Source: an uncultured Eubacteriales bacterium (GTDB lineage Bacteria; Bacillota; Clostridia; Lachnospirales; Lachnospiraceae). Taken from it: a stretch of DNA of 10,364 nt. A program made the position numbers and the translations under genes. The notes under the pieces are model-generated. The model had not been told where the DNA came from. It made no database searches and saw nothing but the letters and a program-made list of their open reading frames with translations. The DNA lies in contig OMSN01000042.1 in assembly GCA_900313765.1 (NCBI GenBank), positions 1 through 10,364 of the forward strand. Reading direction: 5' to 3'. Of this stretch, positions 1 through 5,801 are shown piece by piece. Positions within the stretch are counted from its first letter, which is position 1. Each line of letters opens with the position of its first letter.

Positions 1-1403
1 ACGAGGGTAAGGAACTGACGGCAGTGGGGCCGGTCGGGGTCCTTGATCCCGGGAAGGAACTCGCCTTTTTATTATCTCAGCATATCGGCGCCCCTGCTGC
101 ACCTGCAGTCAAGAAAGGGGATCATGTCATGGTTGGTCAGATGCTTGCGGAAGCAGGCAGAGGTCTATCCGCAAAGGTCTTTTCTTCCGTCTCCGGTACA
201 GTGAAGGGAATAGAGAAGCGGCGCAGCGCCAAGGGAGACCTGGTGGATGCTGTGATCGTGGAAAATGACTTCCAGTACGAGACTGCCCCGTTTGAGGCGC
301 TGCCCGGAATGGAAGAATATCTTGCCGCTTTCTGCAGCCAGAATACCGGAAGATATTCCATGATGGACATGCATGAACATGACGCGCAGGCGGTACTGGA
401 TGCCGTGAAGCCGGACCAGATCCTGGCAAAGATGGGTCCCTCCGAGGTATTGGACCGGATCCGTGAAGCCGGAGTTGTGGGAATGGGCGGAGCAGGCTTC
501 CCCACGCATGTGAAACTGTCTCCTTCTGATCCGGAGAAGATCGACTACGTTCTTGTCAACGGGTCAGAATGCGAACCGTATGTGACCTGTGACTATAAGC
601 TGCTCTGCATACGCCCGGGAGAACTGATCGCCGGCCTGAAGGCCGTCCTGAAGCTGTTCGGCAATGTGCAGGGTGTGATCTGCATCGAGGACAATAAACC
701 GGATGCGATCTCGACCCTGAAGAAGGCACTGATCCGGGAAGAGACCATCTATGTGGCGCCATGCCGGACCAAGTATCCGGAAGGCGCAGAGCGCAGTCTG
801 ATCAAGGCGATCACCCACAGAGATGTCAATTCGATGATGCTGCCGGCGGACGCTGGCTGTATCGTCGTAAATGTGAGCACAATCTATGCAATCTTTGAGG
901 CGGTATATCTGGGCAAGCCCGATTACGCCAGAATGATGACCGTGTCGGGAGATGCCATCGTATCTCCGGGGAACTTCCTGGTCCCCAACGGCATGTACTT
1001 CCGTGAGATCATACACAGCGCAGGCGGATTCCGGCTGCCGCCGGAGAAACTGATCGCAGGCGGACCGATGATGGGATTCGCCCAGGCAGATCTGGAAGGC
1101 GTTACGACCAAGACCTCCAGTGCGATCACCGCATTCTGCTATGACATTATCTCAGCCCAGCCTGAGACACCCTGCATCAACTGCGGACGCTGTGCGGATG
1201 CCTGTCCGGCGCGGCTGGTGCCCAGCCATCTGGCAAGGATGGTGGAGAAAGGGAAGATGGACCAGTTCGAGGAGAATTACGGGCTTGAGTGCGTGAACTG
1301 CGGTTCCTGTTCCTGGAGCTGCCCTGCAAAGCGGCCGCTGGCAGCCCTGATCTTCCAGGGAAGACAGATGGTCCTTGCACAGAGGCGGAAGGCAAGGAAA
1401 TAG
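1..1403 (+). CDS. rnfC: Electron transport complex Rnf subunit C (5' partial)
   Basis: This is the NADH-side peripheral subunit of the Rnf complex, which exchanges electrons between reduced ferredoxin and NAD+ at the inner face of the membrane. The frame is open to the left edge. The codons before the GTG at 24 read EGKELTAV, which matches the EGKEL stretch near the RnfC N-terminus, so the true start lies a short way outside the window and 24 is not the start. Further in are SQHIGAPA, the glycine-rich nucleotide/flavin loop VGMGGAGFP (nt 477-503, as in NuoF), and two ferredoxin-type motifs, CINCGRCADACP (from nt 1173) and CVNCGSCSWSCP (from nt 1290). The visible part is about 466 residues, near full length for the clostridial family. 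It stops at TAG 1401-1403, 16 bases before rnfD. Identity is very secure; only the 5' end is missing. Confidence 0.96.
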   Translation, partial: EGKELTAVGPVGVLDPGKELAFLLSQHIGAPAAPAVKKGDHVMVGQMLAEAGRGLSAKVFSSVSGTVKGIEKRRSAKGDLVDAVIVENDFQYETAPFEALPGMEEYLAAFCSQNTGRYSMMDMHEHDAQAVLDAVKPDQILAKMGPSEVLDRIREAGVVGMGGAGFPTHVKLSPSDPEKIDYVLVNGSECEPYVTCDYKLLCIRPGELIAGLKAVLKLFGNVQGVICIEDNKPDAISTLKKALIREETIYVAPCRTKYPEGAERSLIKAITHRDVNSMMLPADAGCIVVNVSTIYAIFEAVYLGKPDYARMMTVSGDAIVSPGNFLVPNGMYFREIIHSAGGFRLPPEKLIAGGPMMGFAQADLEGVTTKTSSAITAFCYDIISAQPETPCINCGRCADACPARLVPSHLARMVEKGKMDQFEENYGLECVNCGSCSWSCPAKRPLAALIFQGRQMVLAQRRKARK

Positions 1404-1419
1404 CACGGAAGGAGCATGA

Positions 1420-2484
1420 ATGAATCACAAATTACAGGTATCCCCTTCGCCGCATACGCGAAGTACGATCACAACAGCATCGATCATGGCTCTGGTAGTC
1501 TGCGCGCTGCTGCCCTCCTGTATCGCAGGAGTGCTGTTTTTCGGCGAGCATGCCCTGGTGGTCCTGGTTCTCTCGTGTGCATCGGCGGCAGGGTCTGAGT
1601 ATCTCTATGAAAAGCTGCTGCATAAACCGGTCACGATCTCCGACGGCTCTGCCGTGGTTACGGGACTTCTGATCGGAATGAATATGCCGCCGAAGATCGC
1701 CTGGTGGATCCCCTGCCTGGGATCGGCCTTTGCGATCATCGTGATCAAGCAGCTGTACGGAGGGCTTGGCCAGAACTTCATGAACCCCGCGCTCGGCGCG
1801 AGGTGTTTTCTGCTGATCTCATTTGCAGGGCGGATGACAGACTTTACCACAGGCAGGGGTATCCTGCCGGTTGTAGGGGAAGTCGCAGCCACAACGGACG
1901 CTCTGTCCGGCGCTACACCGCTTGCATATCTGAAAACAGGTTCTCTGTTTGATCTGCGCAGCATGTTCTTCGGCAATACAGCCGGCTGTATCGGAGAGAC
2001 CAGTGCGCTGGCCCTTCTGGCAGGCGGTCTGTTTCTGGTGGCTGTACACGTCATCCGGATCCGGATCCCGGGCACCTATCTGGGAACATTTGCGCTCCTT
2101 ACACTTGTGACGGCACTGCTTCGAGGCTATCACGAGCCTGTGATCTACACGCTGCAGCAGCTGTGCGCAGGCGGACTGATGCTGGGAGCATGGTTCATGG
2201 CGACAGATTATGTGACCAGTCCCATCACAGGCAGGGGACAGATCATATTCGGTTTTCTGCTGGGTGTCCTGACCTGGATCTTCCGTCTGATCGGAACGTC
2301 CGCGGAAGGGGTGTCCTATTCCATCATTTTCTGCAATCTGCTGGTCCCGGTGATCGAGCACTATACCAGGCCGGTCGCGGCAGGCGTTGCCAGACAGAGC
2401 CGTGAGGCCAGAAGGCTGAGGCGTGAGAAGGCTCGCGAGGCCAGACGGCTGAAGGCTGCAGACAGGAAGGAGAAGTCTGTATGA
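1420..2484 (+). CDS. rnfD: Electron transport complex Rnf subunit D
   Basis: This is an integral membrane subunit (354 aa) of the Rnf/Nqr type that carries a covalently bound FMN and takes part in ion translocation. The sequence shows many hydrophobic segments. The motif DALSGATPL contains the expected FMN-attachment threonine (T166), and family-typical stretches such as SDGSAVVTGLLIGMNMPP and NFMNPALGARCFL are present. The start at 1420 is set by GGAAGGAG (1407-1414), 5 bases upstream; an ATG at 1416 is in another frame and leads to a short ORF. The last 30 or so residues form a strongly basic tail rich in Arg, Lys and Ala, probably cytoplasmic. The stop codon overlaps the rnfG start by 4 bp (ATGA), so translation is probably coupled. 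Confidence 0.96.
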   Translation: MNHKLQVSPSPHTRSTITTASIMALVVCALLPSCIAGVLFFGEHALVVLVLSCASAAGSEYLYEKLLHKPVTISDGSAVVTGLLIGMNMPPKIAWWIPCLGSAFAIIVIKQLYGGLGQNFMNPALGARCFLLISFAGRMTDFTTGRGILPVVGEVAATTDALSGATPLAYLKTGSLFDLRSMFFGNTAGCIGETSALALLAGGLFLVAVHVIRIRIPGTYLGTFALLTLVTALLRGYHEPVIYTLQQLCAGGLMLGAWFMATDYVTSPITGRGQIIFGFLLGVLTWIFRLIGTSAEGVSYSIIFCNLLVPVIEHYTRPVAAGVARQSREARRLRREKAREARRLKAADRKEKSV

Positions 2485-3206
2485 GTGAGACCCCACGCAG
2501 TGAAAATCAGAAGAAAGACAGCATCGGGCGCGACATCAGTATCCTGGTGGTAATCACGCTGGCAGCCGGAGTGCTGCTTGGCGCAGCTCACAGCATAACC
2601 AAAGGCCCGATCGCCATCGCAAAGGAACGCGCACAGGAAGAGGCAAGGCAGAGCGTCATGCAGAGCGCAGAAACCTTTGAAACCATCACAGACGCCGCGG
2701 ATGCGGAGGCATCCGGACAGAGCCTGGATGTGCAGAGCCGTATACAGGAGGCTCTGGAGGAGAAGGGGCTTGCGGGAACCCGTGTGGAGCAGGTCAGTCT
2801 GGCGAAGGATACTTCCGGGAAGACCATCGGCTATGTAGTGGCCTGTACAAACCCGGAAGGATATGGCGGAGATGTGAGCCTGATGTGCGGAATATCCGCC
2901 GCAGACGGTACACTCACCATCGAAGGAATCTCATTTCTGGAACTGACAGAGACGGCCGGTATGGGCATGCGCGCTAAAGAGAGCAGTTTCATCGACCAGT
3001 TTGCCGGCAAGAAGGTTACAGAGGGAGAATCCCTGGTCTATACGAAGGATGGCGCTTCGATGGACAATGAGATCGATGCCATCAGCGGGTGCACCGTCAC
3101 AACCACCGCAGTCACCAAAGACGTGAATGCTGCACTGGAAGCGGTGCGTGCGGTCCTTGAGCCGGACGGAGCCGAAGACGGCGCGAAGGCTGGACAGGAG
3201 GGGTGA
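2481..3206 (+). CDS. rnfG: Electron transport complex Rnf subunit G
   Basis: This FMN-binding subunit (241 aa) is anchored by one N-terminal membrane helix (about residues 15-36, ILVVITLAAGVLLGAA), with its flavin domain outside the membrane. The C-terminal part has GYGGDVSLMCGI, ETAGMGMRAKESSF and the flavin-attachment region AISGCTVTTTAV, all typical of the RnfG/NqrC FMN domain. The expected attachment residue is T205. The motif here is SGCT, where the usual family form is [ST]GA[ST], so a cysteine (C204) sits beside the flavin threonine. An Ala/Glu-rich stretch at residues 50-90 links helix and domain. The start overlaps the rnfD stop and is preceded by an AGGAAGGAG site. rnfE begins one base after the stop. 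Confidence 0.95.
   Translation: MSETPRSENQKKDSIGRDISILVVITLAAGVLLGAAHSITKGPIAIAKERAQEEARQSVMQSAETFETITDAADAEASGQSLDVQSRIQEALEEKGLAGTRVEQVSLAKDTSGKTIGYVVACTNPEGYGGDVSLMCGISAADGTLTIEGISFLELTETAGMGMRAKESSFIDQFAGKKVTEGESLVYTKDGASMDNEIDAISGCTVTTTAVTKDVNAALEAVRAVLEPDGAEDGAKAGQEG
3197..3203 (+). promoter_or_regulatory. Ribosome binding site that sets the rnfE start
   Basis: The stretch AGGAGGGG, overlapping the 3' end of rnfG, lies 4 bases before ATG 3208. The open frame extends upstream to an ATG at 3127, but that longer version would only add an out-of-frame translation of rnfG with no RnfE similarity, so 3208 is the start. Confidence 0.8.
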
Positions 3207-3207
3207 T

Positions 3208-4041
3208 ATGAAGACAAAGAATCCCGCATTGCGGTTGAAAAAAAAGAAGACGCCCTTCGAGCTGAGCCGCTATATCCGCCTGAGGAAGGACTCTCCGGGC
3301 GAGCGTATCGTCAACGGTATTTATTTTGAAAACCCGGTATTCATGCTGGTACTCGGAATGTGCCCGACACTGGCTACCACGACATCCGTCACCAACGCTG
3401 TCGGAATGGGACTGTCCACCACGGCGATCCTGGCACTCTCCAATCTGTTCATCTCCATGCTCAGGAAGATCATACCGGAGAGGATGAGAATGCCTTCGTA
3501 TATTGTTATCATCGCGTCTTTCGTGACGATCGTTGATTTCCTGATGGAAGGCTTCATGCCGGCCATGTATCAGTCGCTGGGTGTCTACATCCCGCTGATC
3601 GTGGTCAACTGCATCATCATGGGCCGCGCAGAGGCCTATGCCGGCAGGCACAAACCGATAGAGGCACTGTTTGACGGGATCGGAATGGGGATCGGCTTCA
3701 CGCTCGCCCTGATCCTGGTCGCATCGGTCAGGGAACTGATCGGAAGCGGAACCTGGGCCGGCCTGCAGGTCATGCCGCAGTCCTATGAACCGGTCAACAT
3801 CTTCGTACTGGCGCCCGGAGCATTCCTGGTGCTGGCGATGTTCGTGGCCATTATGAACCGGCTGCGTATCGGAGCTGCCAGAAGAGATGATGAGTGGGAT
3901 CCGACCGCCAGGTTCGTGTGCGGAGACTGCAGCACCTGTACCCGCGTGCTGAACTGCTCCGGAAAACCGGCAGAGAATGTATTCGTGCCCCACAGTGTCT
4001 ATGACATGGAGCACGGCATCGGGGAGAAAGGAGGGAAATGA
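3208..4041 (+). CDS. rnfE: Electron transport complex Rnf subunit E with cysteine-rich C-terminal tail
   Basis: This integral membrane subunit pairs with RnfA; in the family the two share a membrane-embedded [2Fe-2S] centre. The two expected cysteines are present in GMCPTLATTTS (C52) and VVNCIIMGRAEA (C135), among about six hydrophobic segments. At 277 aa it is longer than the usual roughly 200-230. There is a basic N-terminal extension of about 35 residues (KKKKTPF onwards), and a C-terminal extension of about 45 residues containing CGDCSTCTRVLNC. The latter places four cysteines (238, 241, 244, 250) as CX2CX2CX5C, which could bind a metal or Fe-S cluster; that is inference. The tail ends with a polar PHSVYDMEHG stretch. 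The stop overlaps rnfA by 4 bp. Subunit identity is secure; the role of the tail is unknown. Confidence 0.94.
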   Translation: MKTKNPALRLKKKKTPFELSRYIRLRKDSPGERIVNGIYFENPVFMLVLGMCPTLATTTSVTNAVGMGLSTTAILALSNLFISMLRKIIPERMRMPSYIVIIASFVTIVDFLMEGFMPAMYQSLGVYIPLIVVNCIIMGRAEAYAGRHKPIEALFDGIGMGIGFTLALILVASVRELIGSGTWAGLQVMPQSYEPVNIFVLAPGAFLVLAMFVAIMNRLRIGAARRDDEWDPTARFVCGDCSTCTRVLNCSGKPAENVFVPHSVYDMEHGIGEKGGK

Positions 4042-4628
4042 ACATGACAGCAGCAGGCATCATCATGCTTGTCATCACGACGATCCTGGCCAACAATGTC
4101 GTTCTGAGCCAGTTCCTCGGCATCTGTTCCTTCCTCGGCGTCTCCCAGAAGAGAGAGACCGCTGCCGGAATGGGCGGGGCACTGACCTTTGTCCTGACCC
4201 TGTCTTCCCTTGTATGCGGGATCCTGTATCATCTGGTGCTGGTACCGTTCGGACTGGAATACCTGAAAACCATCGTGTTTATAGCCATCGTGGCAGCACT
4301 GGTACAGTTCGTGGAGATGTTCCTGAAGAAATACATCCCTTCGCTGTATGAAGCACTGGGTATCTATCTGCCGCTGATCACGACCAACTGCGCCGTGCTC
4401 GGCGTGGCTCTGCTGAATGTACAGAAGGACTACAGCATCCTGGTGGGAACGATCTACGGGTTTGCGACAGCAGCCGGATACTGGATCGTGATCGTGCTTC
4501 TTTCATTTCTCAGAGAGAGGATCACCGACAACGATATTCCGCGGCCGTTCAAAGGGTTTCCCATCGTCATGGTGACGGCTGCTCTGATGAGCATCGCATT
4601 CTTTGGATTTGCAGGAATCAAGTTCTGA
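4038..4628 (+). CDS. rnfA: Electron transport complex Rnf subunit A
   Basis: This integral membrane subunit (196 aa) is the partner of RnfE. It has about six hydrophobic helices and the two cysteines that in the family ligate the shared membrane [2Fe-2S] centre: FLGICSFLGVS (C30) and TTNCAVLGVALL (C118). It begins with the typical ILANNVVLSQFLG helix. There are two possible starts. ATG 4038 overlaps the rnfE stop (ATGA), but GGAGGG at 4030-4035 ends only 2 bases before it. ATG 4044, two codons later, has a more usual 8-base spacing and gives an N-terminus closer to the family length. The longer form is given here; the shorter one is equally plausible. It ends with TGA, 34 bases before rnfB. 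Confidence 0.95.
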   Translation: MNMTAAGIIMLVITTILANNVVLSQFLGICSFLGVSQKRETAAGMGGALTFVLTLSSLVCGILYHLVLVPFGLEYLKTIVFIAIVAALVQFVEMFLKKYIPSLYEALGIYLPLITTNCAVLGVALLNVQKDYSILVGTIYGFATAAGYWIVIVLLSFLRERITDNDIPRPFKGFPIVMVTAALMSIAFFGFAGIKF

Positions 4629-4662
4629 GGATCATCCTGAGAAAAGGACCTGAGGAGAAAAT

Positions 4663-5448
4663 ATGTCAGATATGTTATTTGCAGCGGCAATGATCGGAGG
4701 CGTCGGCCTGTTTGTGGGCGTGTTCCTCGGATTTGCCAGCAAGGTATTCGCCGTGAAGGTGAATCAGAAAGAGAAGGATATCCTGGAGATCCTGCCGGGC
4801 GCCAACTGCGGCGGCTGCGGATACTCCGGATGCGCAGCCCTTGCGGCGGCACTCGCCCGGGGAGAGGCTCCGGCAAATGCCTGTGTAGTCGGGCAGGAGA
4901 CAGTCGCGAACCAGATCCGGTGGATCATCGGCGGCAAGAGCGAACGAATCGTCCGGAATGTGGCGTTTGTTCGCTGCTCGGGAGACTGCAACAGCACGTT
5001 TGACCGGTACGATTACACCGGTCCGAAGACCTGCGCGGCTCTGGCCCTTGCGCCGGAAGGCGGTCCGAAATCCTGCTTCTACGGATGCATCGGCTGCGGA
5101 GACTGTGTGGCCGGCTGTGAGTTCGGAGCGATCTACATCGAGCGCGGCGTCGCGGTCGTTGACGAAGAGAAATGTCTGGACTGCCGCAAGTGCATCAAGA
5201 CATGTCCGAAGGGGCTGATCGTCGAAGTGCCCTATTACCGTGCATCCCATGTGGGCTGCGTCAACCCGCTGAAGGGAAAGATCGTGATGGACAACTGCAA
5301 GATCGGCTGCATCTCCTGCGGCAAATGTGCCAAGAACTGCCACATGAATGCCATCGATCTGTCCGGAGGCTTCCCGGTCATCGACTATGACAAATGTGAC
5401 AACTGCGGAACCTGCAGAGACAACTGCCCCAGACACTGCATTGTGTAA
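4663..5448 (+). CDS. rnfB: Electron transport complex Rnf subunit B (polyferredoxin)
   Basis: This is the ferredoxin-side subunit (261 aa), which takes electrons from reduced ferredoxin into the complex. It has an N-terminal membrane helix (about residues 3-26), then the Fe-S domain typical of RnfB with NCGGCGYSGC (C49, C52, C57) and C74. Four CX2CX2CX3C ferredoxin-type motifs follow, starting at C142, C171, C216 and C245, for about five [4Fe-4S] sites. The first and third of these lack the proline that usually follows the last cysteine (GCEF, NCHM); the second and fourth have it. GAGGAG (4652-4657) lies 5 bases before the start. rnfB closes the operon; the next 350 bases hold a long palindrome and the nrdD promoter and leader. 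Confidence 0.96.
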   Translation: MSDMLFAAAMIGGVGLFVGVFLGFASKVFAVKVNQKEKDILEILPGANCGGCGYSGCAALAAALARGEAPANACVVGQETVANQIRWIIGGKSERIVRNVAFVRCSGDCNSTFDRYDYTGPKTCAALALAPEGGPKSCFYGCIGCGDCVAGCEFGAIYIERGVAVVDEEKCLDCRKCIKTCPKGLIVEVPYYRASHVGCVNPLKGKIVMDNCKIGCISCGKCAKNCHMNAIDLSGGFPVIDYDKCDNCGTCRDNCPRHCIV

Positions 5449-5480
5449 GGCTGCTGTCTTTCTGTTCTTGTGAACCGATC

Positions 5481-5600
5481 TGCCATTCATTTTTTCTGAT
5501 ACGAGCTGTCCGGCCTCCCGGAGTGGACCTTCAGGGGCGTCCGCGGAGGGAGGCCGGCAGCCGTAATCAGGCAGAGTGAATGGCATTCTTTGTGTTTTAT
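5481..5600 (+). terminator. Very long nested hairpin, probable terminator of the rnf operon
   Basis: Bases 5481-5585 fold back on themselves almost completely. The outer arms TGCCATTCA (5481-5489) and TGAATGGCA (5577-5585) pair perfectly, followed inward by A/T and G-T pairs. Then come CTGAT/ATCAG, ACG/CGT, GCTG/CAGC, the GC-rich CCGGCCTCCC (5510-5519) with GGGAGGCCGG (5548-5557), and an inner GTGGAC/GTCCGC stem with a loop at about 5529-5538. About 41 pairs are broken only by single-base bulges and small mismatches. Directly after the outer arm is a T-rich run (5586-5600), as expected of an intrinsic terminator. The size is far beyond an ordinary terminator, so a small palindromic repeat element or a structured RNA is also possible. 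No target-site duplication is visible at its ends. Confidence 0.55.
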
Positions 5601-5614
5601 AGTTCGAATCGAAG

Positions 5615-5655
5615 TTTGTCTGCACAAATGATGTTATTAAAATAACGTTTCGAAA
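5615..5655. repeat. Cluster of short inverted repeats upstream of the nrdD promoter
   Basis: Three short dyads lie in a row just upstream of the -35 box: TTTGT-CTGC-ACAAA (5615-5628), GTTATT-AA-AATAAC (5633-5646) and the palindrome TTTCGAAA (5648-5655). They are placed where operators usually lie, but none matches a consensus I recognise well, and in A/T-rich DNA short dyads arise by chance. Any regulatory role is inference. Confidence 0.3.
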
Positions 5656-5660
5656 TCCTC

Positions 5661-5688
5661 TTTACACCCCCATATTTTGTGCTATTAT
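5661..5688 (+). promoter_or_regulatory. Promoter of nrdD
   Basis: The -35 box TTTACA (5661-5666) and the -10 box TATTAT (5683-5688) are separated by 16 bases. TGC directly before the -10 gives an extended -10 element. Transcription would start at about 5694-5696, leaving a leader of about 107 bases before the nrdD ATG at 5802. This is the first good sigma-A-like promoter after the rnf operon. Confidence 0.65.
5667..5682. promoter_or_regulatory. Putative NrdR box in the nrdD promoter spacer
   Basis: The 16 bases between -35 and -10, CCCCCATATTTTGTGC, match the NrdR consensus as I remember it (ACACWATATATWGTGT) at about 11 of 16 positions, including the central ATAT and the TGTG half-site. NrdR is the ATP/dATP-sensing repressor of ribonucleotide reductase genes, so its site upstream of nrdD is expected. 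Bound here, it would cover the RNA polymerase contacts. NrdR usually binds two boxes with centres about three helical turns apart; I see only a weak second candidate at 5622-5637, at the wrong spacing. Confidence 0.5.
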
Positions 5689-5694
5689 AAGAGA

Positions 5695-5756
5695 TGCGCC
5701 GCAAGATGTTGCGGCGTAAGTGGCGAAAAGAGCCATCAATGCCGATATATGGGCAT
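5695..5756 (+). other. Structured 5' leader of nrdD
   Basis: Just after the predicted transcription start is a near-perfect 10-bp hairpin, with CGCCGCAA (5697-5704) pairing TTGCGGCG (5709-5716) around a GATG loop, extended by one G-T and one T-A pair. Two weaker hairpins follow: TGGC/GCCA (5721-5735) and ATGCC/GGCAT (5739-5756). There is also an ACGA/TCGT dyad at 5772-5786, close to the ribosome binding site. No U-tract follows, so the first hairpin is more likely an mRNA 5' stabiliser or a translation-control structure than an attenuator. It fits no riboswitch class that I recognise. Confidence 0.4.
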
Positions 5757-5789
5757 GAAACAGGGTATGAAACGACAGCAATTCGTGGG

Positions 5790-5797
5790 GTGGAGTG
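5790..5797 (+). promoter_or_regulatory. Ribosome binding site that sets the nrdD start
   Basis: The GGTGGAG-like site (GGAG at 5792-5795) lies 6 bases before ATG 5802. The frame is open upstream to an ATG at 5694, but that codon coincides with the predicted transcription start. The added 36 residues would be a translation of the leader hairpins, and the ATP-cone begins at the 5802 methionine. Confidence 0.75.
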
Positions 5798-5801
5798 TTT
5801 T

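Noticed and set aside
24..26. GTG as the start of rnfC
   Set aside because: The upstream codons to the window edge encode EGKELTAV, which fits the conserved RnfC N-terminus, and no ribosome binding site precedes the GTG.
3127..3207. N-terminal extension of RnfE
   Set aside because: It is out-of-frame rnfG sequence; the AGGAGGGG site serves ATG 3208.
5481..5585. Insertion sequence remnant
   Set aside because: There is no transposase coding and no target-site duplication. Only the palindrome itself is visible, so it is reported as a hairpin.
4675..5625. Minus-strand open frame of 316 codons
   Set aside because: It is antisense to rnfB and crosses the palindrome. The translation has no family features, while rnfB has every expected motif.
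5622..5637. Second NrdR box
   Set aside because: Only about 9 of 16 positions match, and its centre is 45 bases from the first box, not the expected 31-32.
5694..5801. N-terminal extension of NrdD from ATG 5694
   Set aside because: It would start at the predicted transcription start and translate leader hairpins. ATG 5802 has a ribosome binding site and begins the ATP-cone.
5695..5801. Cobalamin or cyclic-di-GMP riboswitch upstream of nrdD
   Set aside because: Neither the B12-box nor the conserved GEMM core could be found.
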